DNA of 64,000 nt from Deinococcus malanensis (GTDB lineage: Bacteria; Deinococcota; Deinococci; Deinococcales; Deinococcaceae), in contig NZ_BMPP01000012.1 in NCBI RefSeq assembly GCF_014647655.1, positions 62,001 to 126,000 of the forward strand. The letters are read 5' to 3'. Below, one piece after another: positions 54,444-63,625 of this stretch. A program made the translations under genes and the position numbers. The first letter of the stretch is position 1. The number at the start of each line of letters is the position of its first letter. The notes under the pieces are model-generated. The model was not told the DNA's origin, did no database searches, and saw nothing but the letters and a program-made list of their open reading frames with translations.

Positions 54444-55511
54444 GTGCGCCTGACCCTGCAAGAAACGACCGACCCGCGTGTGTACGACGATGCGGTGAGA
54501 TGCCTGCCCATTACCAGTGCCCTGCAGGGCTGGGGCTACGGCGAGGCAAGGCGGGCACTCGGCCAGACCCCCGTGCGCTACCTGATTACCCGTGACGGAC
54601 ATACAGTCGGGGCCTTACAACTGATCCGCAAGCGGCTGGTTCCCGGATTCTCCACACTGTATGCCCCGCGCGGGCCAGCCCTGGAGAGTCTGGACCTTCT
54701 GCCCGGCGTGGCCAACGCGGTGAAGAAGATCGCGAGGCCGACCGACGCCCTCCTGAAAATCGAGCCCCCGGTGCCGCTGCCCGCGAACGAGGACAGCCGC
54801 GCCATCCCTGAAAGTTACGGGCCGTTCCAACGCGCGTCCACCGAGCAGCCGGAGCATACGATTGTGGCGGACCTGCGTCAGAACGAAGAGGAGCTGTTTG
54901 CCGGGCTGCACAGCATGGCCCGGCGCAATGTCCGCACGGCCCAGAAGCTTGGTGTGGTGGCCGGGCGCGACGACGACTTTGAGGCCTTCTGGGAGATTTT
55001 TACTGCCACCAACGAGCGGGCCAAGCTGGGCGCCTTCCCGCGCAAGTACTACGAGACCATGTTGCGTGAGGGCAACGCCCACGGCGGCGAGGCTTATCTG
55101 GTGCTGGCACGTTCTCAGGGCAAGGCGCTGGCAGGCGGATTTTTCCTGGCCATGGGGAAGGGCACCTACTACCTGTTCGGCGGCAGCGTGCGGGATGACC
55201 GCGTGGACGAGGCTGGTCAGCCTTTCAAGGACGCCAAAGCGCCCGATGCCTTCTACTGGAACGCCATGCTTGATGCCAAGCGGCAGGGGTACGAGCTGTT
55301 CGACTTCTGGGGCATCCCGCGCGAACTCGACGAGAGCAAGCACAGCTTCGGCGTCTTCAAGATGAAGCTCAAGTTCAGTGAGCAGCGCGCCTGGTACCCC
55401 GCCTATGATCTGAACCTCAATCCGGCTGCCCCGATGATCGTCAAGGCACTGCGCTGGCGTAAGACCCTGAACAACCTTCGCAAGCGGGGCAGCGCCGACG
55501 ACGTGCTGTAA
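54444..55511 (+). CDS. FemAB/FemX-like peptidoglycan interpeptide-bridge transferase
   Basis: 355 aa, tRNA-dependent amino-acid transferase of the Fem fold (two GNAT-like subdomains). WGYGEARRALG near 33-43, MARRNVRTAQKLGV near 158-171, GGFFLAMGKGTYYLFGGS near 230-247 and FDFWGIPRELDESKHSFGVFKMKLKF near 290-316 are family motifs. It probably adds Gly of the ornithine-linked bridge known in Deinococcus peptidoglycan (established for the genus; assignment to this gene is inference). Confidence 0.9.
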   Translation: MRLTLQETTDPRVYDDAVRCLPITSALQGWGYGEARRALGQTPVRYLITRDGHTVGALQLIRKRLVPGFSTLYAPRGPALESLDLLPGVANAVKKIARPTDALLKIEPPVPLPANEDSRAIPESYGPFQRASTEQPEHTIVADLRQNEEELFAGLHSMARRNVRTAQKLGVVAGRDDDFEAFWEIFTATNERAKLGAFPRKYYETMLREGNAHGGEAYLVLARSQGKALAGGFFLAMGKGTYYLFGGSVRDDRVDEAGQPFKDAKAPDAFYWNAMLDAKRQGYELFDFWGIPRELDESKHSFGVFKMKLKFSEQRAWYPAYDLNLNPAAPMIVKALRWRKTLNNLRKRGSADDVL

Positions 55512-55753
55512 CCCGTCATCCTGGGACGGAGTTACTGCGGCTGCCTGAAAAGCGGAAGTTGGCTCCGCGCTCGGCAGTGGCCTGGGCTGGTTCAGGCAGG
55601 TTCAGGTGCGTCTCGCGGCGGGCCGGGTTCTGCTGTGGCTGCCTTTGCCCACCACACCGGCATGAATGTGTGAGTGAGCCGTAAGGCATGAGCGCCTACA
55701 GTAGAGAAATCTTCGTTCCCATCCCAGGACCCTGATTCCCGCGAGAGGCCCCC

Positions 55754-56644
55754 ATGAAACGAGCGTTACTGACCCTTTGTCTGTTCCTGAGCCCGGCTTT
55801 GGCCCAGCAGGGCCCTGCGGCCTCGTCCACCCTGACCGGCATTCGCCTGACTGCAGGTGCTGTCCGGGTAACGGACGCGGGCGCGACACGCGAACTGGGC
55901 CAGTACCTGAACACGCTGGCCAAAGGCCAGGGAAGTGGCTGCCAGACAAGCGAGTATCTGGTCTGGGACAATCCGGACCTGGCCGAGCAGATCAGCAGCG
56001 ATCTGGCAGCGGCGTTTGAGGCCCGCAAGCTGATGTTCAAGACCCTGAGTGAGGAAGAGGAGGGGGAAGCCTACTCACTTTCATTCCTGCTGACTCAGGC
56101 ACCCGACCGCTTTGTGGGCCTGCTGTTCATGGATTCCGAGAGTGTGGTGCTGGGCTGGTGTCAGCTGAAAGCAGCGCCTCAGGCTCACAAGCCTGCGCCA
56201 GCAGCACCGGCACTTGCGCCAGCTAAGCCTGCATCAGCCCCCAGTGCCGCGCCGCAGGGAGGCCAGCAGCCTGGCAGCGTGCCCAGGCCGGGGCACTACC
56301 GCGGGGAACTGCTGGGGGATTTCAAAGGCAACGCCATCAGCTTTCAGGTGGCGGCTGACGGCAGGACCATCAGCAACGTGCAGATGACCGGGTACTGGCG
56401 GTGCAGCGACTCGCTGAGCAATACCACCTACAAAACCAGTCCCCGGCTGGTCAGCACCTATGGCGCCATGCCAGGAACCGTACCGGTCAAGGCGGGGCTC
56501 TTTTCTGCCGAGGCCAAGCAGCCATATCTGCTCTGGAATCTCAGTGGCCGGTTCGTGACGCCGACCACGGCGCAGGGCACGTTTATGGTTCAGTCAAATG
56601 ACTGTACGTCCTACAAGCTCACCTTTACGGCGACCCGACAGTAG
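55754..56644 (+). CDS. Secreted protein of unknown function
   Basis: 296 aa. Signal peptide (1-17, ending ALAQ), an N-terminal domain with two Cys (about 60 and 133), a Pro/Ala linker (140-175) and a C-terminal beta domain with two Cys (about 216 and 283) that could form a disulfide. No family recognised. GAGAGG is 5 nt before the ATG; TACAGT at about 55692-55697 may be the promoter of a leadered mRNA. Confidence 0.75.
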   Translation: MKRALLTLCLFLSPALAQQGPAASSTLTGIRLTAGAVRVTDAGATRELGQYLNTLAKGQGSGCQTSEYLVWDNPDLAEQISSDLAAAFEARKLMFKTLSEEEEGEAYSLSFLLTQAPDRFVGLLFMDSESVVLGWCQLKAAPQAHKPAPAAPALAPAKPASAPSAAPQGGQQPGSVPRPGHYRGELLGDFKGNAISFQVAADGRTISNVQMTGYWRCSDSLSNTTYKTSPRLVSTYGAMPGTVPVKAGLFSAEAKQPYLLWNLSGRFVTPTTAQGTFMVQSNDCTSYKLTFTATRQ

Positions 56645-56731
56645 GGCCGGGGGATGCACCGCACCTTGGTTGACCCGCGCCCCCGCTTTCGAGGCCACAC
56701 ACCCTTGCGAACAGGTTTCTGAAGGCGCAGT

Positions 56732-57538
56732 TCAGGATGCTGGCCCGGCGGTCGCCGGACGCCGCTTGCGCTGGCGTTTGACCGGAGCGGGCGGAGCACC
56801 CCAGACGTTCAGGTCTTCCTGGCTTACCCCAAGCTCCAGCAGCGTTGCCGTGTCCTGTGGCGTGAGGCCAGCATGGGACAGCAGATCCGGGCGTCGCCTC
56901 CAGGTCCGTTCCAGAGCCTGCGCCCGGCGCCAGGCCGCGACTGCCGCGTGGTTGCCGCCCTTCAGGACCTCCGGAACGGCTTGACCCTGCCACTCAGCCG
57001 GGCGGGTGTATTCCGGATAGTCCAGCAGTCCGCTGCTGAAGCTGTCGGTCTGGTGGGATTCGGGATCGCCGAGTACCCCGGGCACCAGGCGCGCGACCGC
57101 CTCGAGGACGCAGGCGGCGGCGGCCTCGCCTCCCATCATCACGAAGTCTCCGATGCTCAGTTCACGTGTGACCAAGCCCTCCACCCGGGCATCAAAGCCC
57201 TCATAGCGCCCGCACAGAAAAGCCAGATGCTGCCGGTCAGCCAATTCCTCAGCCACCTGCTGCGTGAAGCGTTGGCCCGCCGGGGTAAACAGAATCACTT
57301 CGTCGGCTGGGGGCAGGCTGCGCAGGGCGCGCTCCGCCACATCTACGCGGATCACCATACCCGCCCCACCGCCATAGGGCGTGTCGTCAACCTTCTGGTG
57401 TCTGTTCTGCGCAAAGTCACGCATATTCACCAGATTGACGTCCACCAGCCCACGTTCCCGCGCCTTTCCGACAATGGCTTCGGCGGCAAACGGGGCGAGA
57501 AGTTCCGGAAAAAGGGTCAGGAACGAAAAGGTCAGCAC
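56732..57538 (-). CDS. trmD: tRNA (guanine-N1)-methyltransferase TrmD
   Basis: 268 aa. Makes m1G37 in t[17 protein letters not shown] at start, [11 protein letters not shown] near 53-63, [13 protein letters not shown] near 110, and the knot SAM site [14 protein letters not shown] near 132-145. C-terminal basic tail of about 20 residues is longer than usual. Follows rimM by 6 nt; last gene of rpsP-khpA-rimM-trmD, with rplS not adjacent. Confidence 0.96.
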   Translation of the reverse strand: MLTFSFLTLFPELLAPFAAEAIVGKARERGLVDVNLVNMRDFAQNRHQKVDDTPYGGGAGMVIRVDVAERALRSLPPADEVILFTPAGQRFTQQVAEELADRQHLAFLCGRYEGFDARVEGLVTRELSIGDFVMMGGEAAAACVLEAVARLVPGVLGDPESHQTDSFSSGLLDYPEYTRPAEWQGQAVPEVLKGGNHAAVAAWRRAQALERTWRRRPDLLSHAGLTPQDTATLLELGVSQEDLNVWGAPPAPVKRQRKRRPATAGPAS

Positions 57539-57544
57539 CTGAGC

Positions 57545-58129
57545 CTATTCCTCTGGGCCGTCCGTGGGGCCCTGCGCCACGATGTCCTCGTCGCTGTCTG
57601 CGTCCCCGTCATCACCCAGCAGTCCAGCCGGCGTCTCGCCAGTCAGGGTCAGAGAGGCTGGCCGACGCCCTTCCAGATTCACCAGCACATACGGCGCCTG
57701 GAGCGGCACAAACGATTCGCCCTCGGCATGCCTGACCACCAGCAGATCCTGGTGCCCCGAGTCCTCCACGTCCACCACTTCCCCCAGCTGCGTGCCCGCC
57801 TCATCCAGCACCCACAGGCCGCGCAGCTCGTGGTAGTAGTAGGTCCCCTCTTCCGGGGCGGGGAGGTCGCTGTCGGCGGCAAAGACGTTCAGGCCGCGCA
57901 GGGTCTCAGCACCCTCCCGCGAGGTGATGCCCGCCAGGTGGAGCGCCACGCCCGGCACCAGAGGCTCGGCCCGGCGAACGCGCAGCCAGCCCCGGTCCTC
58001 GACATAAACGCGCGGCAGCTTCAGCACCTGTTCGGCGCTCCCCAGCACGTACAGCTTGACGGCGCCCTGAACCCCGTGGGGCCCCAGAAAATGGCCCAGG
58101 CGGGTGTGGTCGTCTCCGGGCCCGCTCAC
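57545..58129 (-). CDS. rimM: 16S rRNA processing protein RimM
   Basis: 194 aa. N-terminal RimM domain (TRLGHFLGPHGVQGAVKLYVLG, about 9-30) and PRC-barrel C-terminal (YYYHELRGLWVLDEAGTQLGEVVDVEDSGHQDLLVV, about 96-130), then a disordered acidic tail. Start is GTG overlapping the khpA stop (GTGA), showing coupling. The acidic tail is an addition relative to the E. coli protein. Confidence 0.94.
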   Translation of the reverse strand: MSGPGDDHTRLGHFLGPHGVQGAVKLYVLGSAEQVLKLPRVYVEDRGWLRVRRAEPLVPGVALHLAGITSREGAETLRGLNVFAADSDLPAPEEGTYYYHELRGLWVLDEAGTQLGEVVDVEDSGHQDLLVVRHAEGESFVPLQAPYVLVNLEGRRPASLTLTGETPAGLLGDDGDADSDEDIVAQGPTDGPEE

Positions 58130-58365
58130 GCTTTGCGCGGCGCGTCCAGGTCAACGTTGACGCGCTCGCGGGGGTCACTCGCCGCACGAACCAGCGTGCG
58201 GATGGCCTGGATCACACGGCCCTGACGGCCGATGAGCCGGCCTTCCTCTCCCGGGGCGACGCGCACCAGCACCGTTGGCCCGCGCCTGGAAACGCGCACG
58301 AGCGACGGCTGGTCCACCACGCTCTGCGACAGAAACAGGGTCAGGTCCATAGGATCACTCTTCAT
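58126..58365 (-). CDS. khpA: KH-domain RNA-binding protein KhpA
   Basis: 79 aa single KH domain. Core VAPGEEGRLIGRQGRVIQAIRTLV with GxxG loop GRQG near residues 45-48. It forms an RNA chaperone with KhpB in other bacteria. ATG at 58365 is 7 nt after TAGAAT (58373-58378), so the gene has its own leaderless promoter despite lying in the rpsP-rimM-trmD cluster. Three extra codons upstream are not needed. Confidence 0.9.
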   Translation of the reverse strand: MKSDPMDLTLFLSQSVVDQPSLVRVSRRGPTVLVRVAPGEEGRLIGRQGRVIQAIRTLVRAASDPRERVNVDLDAPRKA

Positions 58366-58372
58366 GGGGCAC

Positions 58373-58378
58373 ATTCTA
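58373..58378 (-). promoter_or_regulatory. Leaderless -10 box of khpA
   Basis: TAGAAT on the minus strand then 7 nt then ATG at 58365. Confidence 0.6.
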
Positions 58379-58407
58379 AGGTACGCTGGCGCCTTGCCAC
58401 GGCATGG

Positions 58408-58430
58408 GAAAGGGCCCCCGGAGGGGCCCC
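58408..58430 (-). terminator. Terminator between rpsP and khpA
   Basis: GGGCCCC/GGGGCCC stem around TCCG, then TTTCCC on the minus strand; the U-tract is short. Confidence 0.55.
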
Positions 58431-58452
58431 ATTCATATTGCAGTGGAAACGC

Positions 58453-58701
58453 TTAAGCGACCTTGACGCCCTGGGACTTGAGCAGGCGGCGGGCGGTCTG
58501 GGTGGGCTGGGCGCCCTGGGCAATCCAGTAAGCGGCGCGTTCAGTGTCCACCTTCAGGTAGGTCTCAGTGGTCTTGCGGGGGTCGTAGTGACCCAGGTTC
58601 TCGATGTATCCACCGTCACGGGGACGACGGGCATCCGTCACCACGATGCGGTAGTGGGGGTTGTGGGTGGAACCGAAGCGGGAAAGGCGAATCTTAACCA
58701 T
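58453..58701 (-). CDS. rpsP: Ribosomal protein S16
   Basis: 82 aa, full-length bS16: [25 protein letters not shown] and [14 protein letters not shown] near residues 30-43. 30S subunit assembly. GAGG is 10 nt before the ATG. It leads the khpA-rimM-trmD cluster, but a weak terminator and a separate khpA promoter follow it. Confidence 0.97.
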   Translation of the reverse strand: MVKIRLSRFGSTHNPHYRIVVTDARRPRDGGYIENLGHYDPRKTTETYLKVDTERAAYWIAQGAQPTQTARRLLKSQGVKVA

Positions 58702-58836
58702 GTCAAAGAACCTCTGGGGTGGTGGTGAGGGTAAAGCTCCCGCTTAGGATCACGGGGTCATGCGCCCGTCAGCAGCCAACCGGAAAGCGCACCGCAAAAG
58801 AGTATCAGACCGGCCGCCACCCCGGCAAGCACGGCG

Positions 58837-60477
58837 CTAGAATCCGGGCGACACCGGCTGGCGGTTCGAGCCCTGAATCCGGTTGAGCTGAAAAGCCATA
58901 CGACCCGGACCGAACACCGGGCTGCCGCCGACGCGTCCCAGAGGCGTTCCCTGCGCCACCCGCTGCCCGGCGCGCACCTGTGGGTCCTGCAGCCCCAGAT
59001 AGACCGTCACCGAGTTGGAGTGCTCGACCAGAACCACCCAGCCGAGGCTGGCATAGAACGTGGCGGCCAGCACGTTCCCGGCCTGCGACGCCACCGCCTG
59101 AGCGTCCTCAGGACCCTGCAGGACCGTCCACTGCGCGCCGTTGGTGCCGTAAGGACTGCTGACCTGTCCGGAGCTGATTGGAAAGCCCTGCGGCCCACTC
59201 TGGACCGGCAGTGGAGCCAGGGCCGCCTCGACCCGGGTCTGCTCCTGCTGAACTTGCTGCCGGCGCGCCTCCAGGGCCGCCTGCTCCTGCTGGACCTGCT
59301 GCTGACGGGTCCGCTGGGCGGCGGCCTGGGCAGCCTGTTGTTGCTCTGCCTGTCGCCTTGCAGCCTCCTCAGACTGCCGCTGAGCCGCCTGCTGCGCAGC
59401 CCGGCGCTGCGCAGCCTCCTGCGCCTGCCGTTGGGCTGCCACCTGGGCCTGCCGCTGCGCAGCCTCCTGCGCCTGTCGTCTTGCTGCTTCTTCGGCCTGT
59501 CGCTGCGCAGCAAGCTGCCGGGCCCGTTCCTCGGCCTCCCGGCGGGCCTGTTCCTGCCGGGCCCGTTCCTGGGCGAGCCTCAACTGTTCGAGCCTGAGAG
59601 CTTCGAGCCGGGCCCGCTCCTGCGCCTCGCGGATGCGGCGCTGCTCTTCTTCACGGCGGCGGCGTTCCTCTTCCAGGCGGCGGCGGCGTTCTTCCTCCAG
59701 GCGGGTCCGCTCGGCCACGACCTGACCCACCAGGTGGTCGATGCTGCGCGCGGTCAGGGCCTGCTCAGCCTGGGTCTGGGCCGCCAGGGTCCGCTGGCCC
59801 TGCTCGGAGGCGCGCAGGGTCGCCAGCAACTGAGTCTGCTCCTGGCGCCGGGTTTGCAGTTGAGTCAGCGCTGCTTTCCGCTGAAGTTGCACCTCGCGCA
59901 GTGCACGGGCATTGACCTGCTGCTGCGCCTGCTGCGCCTGGAGCACCTGAACCTCCCCGCGCAGGGTTTCGATAATGCGGGTGTTGTGCTGGCCCGCCAT
60001 GTTCGAATACTGCAGCCGGATCAACAGGTCGGAGAGGCTTGACGCCTGCGACAGCAGCTGCAGGTAGCGGCCACTGCGTTCCCGGTACAAGGCGTTGAGG
60101 ATCTGCCGGACATCGTTTTGCAGCCGCGTGACCCGCGCCTCCGTGACCTGACGCTGGGCGGTGGTGTCACTCAGGGCCTGCTCGGCCAGGGCGGTGCGGG
60201 CATTGAGGGTGGCCACCTCGTTTTCCAGGTTGGTAACGCTGCCGGCCAGGGCGTCCAGGCGCGAGAGCGTCTCTTGCTGCTGGGTGCTGAGGTTGGCGAT
60301 GCGGCTGCGCAACTCTTGCAGCTCACGGGCCTGATCCGCGCTCTGGGCGCGCTGCTGCTGCAGTTCGCTCTGCAACTGCTCCAGACGCTGGCTGGTGGTC
60401 TGGGCGGCGGCGCCCAGCAGCAGCGTTCCCAGAAGCAGACCCATCACGGGGCGGCGTCCCAGAAGGGTCCGGGTCAC
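58837..60477 (-). CDS. envC: EnvC-like murein hydrolase activator with degenerate LytM domain
   Basis: 546 aa. Signal peptide (1-25, ending AAAQ), long coiled coil (25-420) and a C-terminal LytM/M23-like domain (430-546). The usual zinc ligands (HxxxD and HxH) are not present: YLGL replaces YxHL and MAFQLNR replaces LHFE. The Arg/Gln/Ala-rich section 320-400 has near-repeats of AAQRQAQE. GTG start overlaps ftsX by 4 nt. With FtsE and FtsX it forms the usual activator complex for cell separation amidases. Confidence 0.85.
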   Translation of the reverse strand: MTRTLLGRRPVMGLLLGTLLLGAAAQTTSQRLEQLQSELQQQRAQSADQARELQELRSRIANLSTQQQETLSRLDALAGSVTNLENEVATLNARTALAEQALSDTTAQRQVTEARVTRLQNDVRQILNALYRERSGRYLQLLSQASSLSDLLIRLQYSNMAGQHNTRIIETLRGEVQVLQAQQAQQQVNARALREVQLQRKAALTQLQTRRQEQTQLLATLRASEQGQRTLAAQTQAEQALTARSIDHLVGQVVAERTRLEEERRRRLEEERRRREEEQRRIREAQERARLEALRLEQLRLAQERARQEQARREAEERARQLAAQRQAEEAARRQAQEAAQRQAQVAAQRQAQEAAQRRAAQQAAQRQSEEAARRQAEQQQAAQAAAQRTRQQQVQQEQAALEARRQQVQQEQTRVEAALAPLPVQSGPQGFPISSGQVSSPYGTNGAQWTVLQGPEDAQAVASQAGNVLAATFYASLGWVVLVEHSNSVTVYLGLQDPQVRAGQRVAQGTPLGRVGGSPVFGPGRMAFQLNRIQGSNRQPVSPGF

Positions 60478-61337
60478 TCCAGCTCCTGCAGGTAGCGGCG
60501 AGTGGCGAACAGGCTGCCCAGCAGGCCGATCATGATGCCCAGCACAGCCACCCCCGAGAGCAGGGGCAGCAGAGTGACGCTGTCGGTGACCACCGGAAAG
60601 ACGGGGGCCAGTTCCTGCACGCGACGGGCCAGGGTCAGGTACGCCGGAGTCAGGACCGCCAGGGCCAGGGTGGCCGCCAGGACCCCCACCAGCAGGCCCT
60701 CGATCACGTGCGGCAGGCGGATAAAGCCGCGCGTCGCGCCCAGCAGGCGCATCACGCTGATTTCATTGCGCCGGGCATACATGGCCACCCGCACCGCGTT
60801 CAGGATGTTGAACAGCGTACCCAGCAGCAGCAGGCCGACCAGCGCGTAGCCGGCTCCGCGCACGGCGGTCAGGGTCTTAACCGTGGGGTCGACGTAGCCG
60901 GCCCCGTATTCCACATCCTCGACGCCGGGCAGGGTCGAGGCAGCCGCGGCCACGGCGCGCGAGTCCTCCACACGGTTGACGCGCATCCGCAGGGTGTCCG
61001 GGAAGGGGTTGCCGACCAGGGCCGCGGCGTCACGGGTATACGGTGAGTCGCGGGTCATCTCTTCCAGCACGGCCTCGCTGCTGACCAGCCGGGCCTCGCG
61101 GACTTGCGGCAGGGCCCTCATACGTGACAGGAGGTCGGCGTCGTTGGCATCCGGTTTCAGGAAGGCGGCGACCTCAACCTGCGACTCAAGCTGCTGCAGG
61201 GTGCGGTTGACGTTGAGCGTCAGCAACAGCACGAATCCCAGCATCAGCAGGGTCAGGGTCATGGTGACCAGCGTGGACAGGGTGGCGGTCAGGTTGCCGC
61301 GCATGGCCAGCAGCGCCTGTCGGAAGTGGTACATCAC
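60474..61337 (-). CDS. ftsX: Cell-division ABC permease FtsX
   Basis: 287 aa with four TMs (about 24-44, 160-180, 210-235 and 258-280), a periplasmic loop between TM1 and TM2 (residues 45-155) that would bind EnvC, and RNEISVMRLLGATRGFIRLP, the FtsE coupling helix, near 190. Start either GTG 61337 or ATG 61334 at the ftsE overlap (GTGATG). Stop overlaps the envC-like start. Confidence 0.94.
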   Translation of the reverse strand: MMYHFRQALLAMRGNLTATLSTLVTMTLTLLMLGFVLLLTLNVNRTLQQLESQVEVAAFLKPDANDADLLSRMRALPQVREARLVSSEAVLEEMTRDSPYTRDAAALVGNPFPDTLRMRVNRVEDSRAVAAAASTLPGVEDVEYGAGYVDPTVKTLTAVRGAGYALVGLLLLGTLFNILNAVRVAMYARRNEISVMRLLGATRGFIRLPHVIEGLLVGVLAATLALAVLTPAYLTLARRVQELAPVFPVVTDSVTLLPLLSGVAVLGIMIGLLGSLFATRRYLQELE

Positions 61338-62017
61338 AGGGCGTAGCCTCCGTACGGGTCGTCGCGCACCAGCTTGCCCTTGCGCAGCGTCAGGGTGCGG
61401 TGGCGGTAGGTCTCCACCAGTTCACGGGCGTGGGTGGCCACGATCACGGTGGTGCCGCGCCGGTTGACGCTTTGCAGCACCTTGAGCACCTCGCGGCTGT
61501 TGTCCGGGTCCAAATTGCCGGTCGGTTCGTCGGCCAGCAGCAGCGGCGGGTCAGAGACGATGGCCCGGGCTATGGCCACCCGCTGCTGTTCACCCTGTGA
61601 AAGCTGCACCGGCAGGGCATATTTCTTATGTTCGAGCCCGACCGTCCGCAGCGCAGACGTGACCCGTGAGGGCCACTCGCGCTGCGGCACACCCGTGACG
61701 CGCAGGGCGAAGGCGACATTGTCAAATGCGTTCAGGTGATCCAGCAGCAGGTTGTCCTGAAACACCGTACCGATCCGGCGGCGCAGCAGCGCGGTGCGCC
61801 GGCCACGGTAGCGCGACAGCGACTCGCCGGCGACCTGGACTTCCCCACGGGTGGGCAGGGCGCGCTTAAGAACCAGATTCATGAAGCTGCTTTTTCCGGC
61901 GCCGGAATGGCCTACCAGATAGACAAATTCTCCCTTGCCCACGTGCAGGCTTACATCGTCGAGCGCCAGCGTGCGGGTGACGGGGTACTCCAGGGACACC
62001 TGCTTGAGGTCGATCAT
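61334..62017 (-). CDS. ftsE: Cell-division ATP-binding protein FtsE
   Basis: 227 aa ABC ATPase. Walker A GHSGAGKS at 36-43; Q-loop VFQDNLLLD near 84; signature LSQGEQQRVAIARA near 138; Walker B LLLADEPTGNLD near 160. It energises FtsX. GAGG lies 6 nt before the ATG at 62017; the frame is open to 62086 but the first TM-free start fits FtsE. A possible TATGCT box is at 62082-62087. Confidence 0.95.
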   Translation of the reverse strand: MIDLKQVSLEYPVTRTLALDDVSLHVGKGEFVYLVGHSGAGKSSFMNLVLKRALPTRGEVQVAGESLSRYRGRRTALLRRRIGTVFQDNLLLDHLNAFDNVAFALRVTGVPQREWPSRVTSALRTVGLEHKKYALPVQLSQGEQQRVAIARAIVSDPPLLLADEPTGNLDPDNSREVLKVLQSVNRRGTTVIVATHARELVETYRHRTLTLRKGKLVRDDPYGGYAL

Positions 62018-62140
62018 GCGCCGCCTCTGGGGGGCAGCGCGGACGGCAGGAATATCAGAGGCGATGGCATGCTCGCCGACCAGCATAGCCCAGGCATCCG
62101 AATGGGAAGTTAGACCTCATGGTGCCTCACCCCGGGCAGG

Positions 62141-62146
62141 TATCCT
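62141..62146 (+). promoter_or_regulatory. Leaderless -10 box of ctpA
   Basis: TATCCT then 6 nt then GTG at 62153. Confidence 0.6.
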
Positions 62147-62152
62147 GACCGG

Positions 62153-63469
62153 GTGAACCCTAAACGACTCACCATTGTTGCCGCCGCTCTGGCTGGCACG
62201 GCAGCGGTCGGTTACGCGCAGCTTGGCGGTTACACGACTGCCAACCTCGCCAGCACGGCCTCCGGTAAAAGTCTCCTTGAGGTCCTGAACAACCTCAATC
62301 AGTATTACCTGTTCCCGGTGGATCAGGAGAAGGTTCTGCGCGGCGCCATTCAGGGTGCGCTGGGCAGCCTGAGCGACGAGTTCACCTACTACACCGAGCC
62401 GGCTAACAACGCCATCGACGCTCAGAACCTCAGCGGCGAGTTCGGCGGCATTGGCGTAACGCTGGTCGCCGCCAACCCGGATGGAACCGGTGGCAAGATC
62501 GACAACGTCTACCGCGGCGGCGCGGCCTCCGAGTCTGGAGTGCAGATCGGCGACGTGTTCGTCAAGATCGGCGACAAGGAAGTGCTGACCAGCAAACTCG
62601 ACGAGATCGTTCGTCTGGTACGCGGTAAGGAAGGCACCACCGTGGACGTGACCTTCTCGCGCGACGGCAAGCCCTACACGGTCAAGATGGAGCGCCGCAA
62701 GGTCACCATTGTCAGCGTCGAGCAGACCGTTCTGCCAGGCAACGTGGGCTATATCGCCCTGAACACCTTCTACAACGAGAAGGTTAGCGAGCAGTTCCGC
62801 GCGGCCGTTACCGACATGAAGGCCAAGGGCATCACCAAGCTGGTGCTGGACCTGCGCGACAATGGCGGCGGTCTGCTGAACTCCGGCGTGGACGCCGCTG
62901 ACCAGTTCATGCAGAGCGGTCCGATTGTCAGCCTGCGTGACCGCAGCGGCAGAACCACGGTGTCCGGCACCGCGCGGGCCCAGGCCAGCGACTACACCGG
63001 AAAACTGGTGGTTCTGGTCAACAAGAACAGCGCCAGTGCGAGTGAAATCGTGGCCGGTGCGCTGCAGGACACCAAGCGCGCCACCGTGGTCGGGGAGCAG
63101 ACCTTCGGCAAGGGTGTGGCCCAGATTCCGCTGACTACCAGTGACGGCGGCAAAGTGGCTATCGTCAACAGCGCGTGGCTGACTCCTGCAGGGCGCGAGA
63201 TCCACAAGAAGGGCATCACGCCCGATGTGACCGTCAAGGACACCCGCTCGACGGTGCCCCTCAACTTCAGTGGTGCAGGCGCGACTCCGGGGCAGAAGAT
63301 CACCCTTTCGGTCGCCGGGAAGCCCGTGACCGTCACGGCCGACAAGGACGGCAAGTTCACCTACACCGGTACAGTCAAGCGCCCGGTCAGGAGCACCGCC
63401 CAGGGTGAGGCTATGGTGGACCTTCAGGGCGACGCCATCCTGAAGCGTGCCGTCGATCTCCTGAAGTAG
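62153..63469 (+). CDS. ctpA: Carboxy-terminal processing serine protease (S41, CtpA)
   Basis: 438 aa. Signal peptide (1-22), PDZ domain (about 93-180, GIGVTLVAANPDGTGGKIDNV), S41 protease with Ser in NSASASEI (about residue 295) and Lys320 in GEQTFGKGVAQ. The last 60 residues are an extra basic domain. It trims or degrades envelope proteins and, in other bacteria, cell-wall hydrolases. GTG start, leaderless, divergent from ftsE by about 135 nt. Confidence 0.95.
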   Translation: MNPKRLTIVAAALAGTAAVGYAQLGGYTTANLASTASGKSLLEVLNNLNQYYLFPVDQEKVLRGAIQGALGSLSDEFTYYTEPANNAIDAQNLSGEFGGIGVTLVAANPDGTGGKIDNVYRGGAASESGVQIGDVFVKIGDKEVLTSKLDEIVRLVRGKEGTTVDVTFSRDGKPYTVKMERRKVTIVSVEQTVLPGNVGYIALNTFYNEKVSEQFRAAVTDMKAKGITKLVLDLRDNGGGLLNSGVDAADQFMQSGPIVSLRDRSGRTTVSGTARAQASDYTGKLVVLVNKNSASASEIVAGALQDTKRATVVGEQTFGKGVAQIPLTTSDGGKVAIVNSAWLTPAGREIHKKGITPDVTVKDTRSTVPLNFSGAGATPGQKITLSVAGKPVTVTADKDGKFTYTGTVKRPVRSTAQGEAMVDLQGDAILKRAVDLLK

Positions 63470-63482
63470 GCAGGACACCGCG

Positions 63483-63519
63483 GCGCCCGCCTTCCAGATC
63501 GGAAGGCGGGCGCTGTCTT
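63483..63519 (+). terminator. Terminator of ctpA
   Basis: A perfect 13-bp stem (63483-63495 with 63501-63513), 5-nt loop, then TGTCTT. Confidence 0.75.
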
Positions 63520-63625
63520 GCCTGGGTCGGCTGCTTCTGTCCGCTGTTCTATCGGTGCCCTGGTCCGCGTTCGACGGCAGCAGCCATCTCGTCACGGCCC
63601 ATGTTTACGATCAGTTCAGCCCGTC

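Noticed and set aside
62117..63595. A 492-codon minus-strand frame
   Set aside because: Antisense to ctpA.
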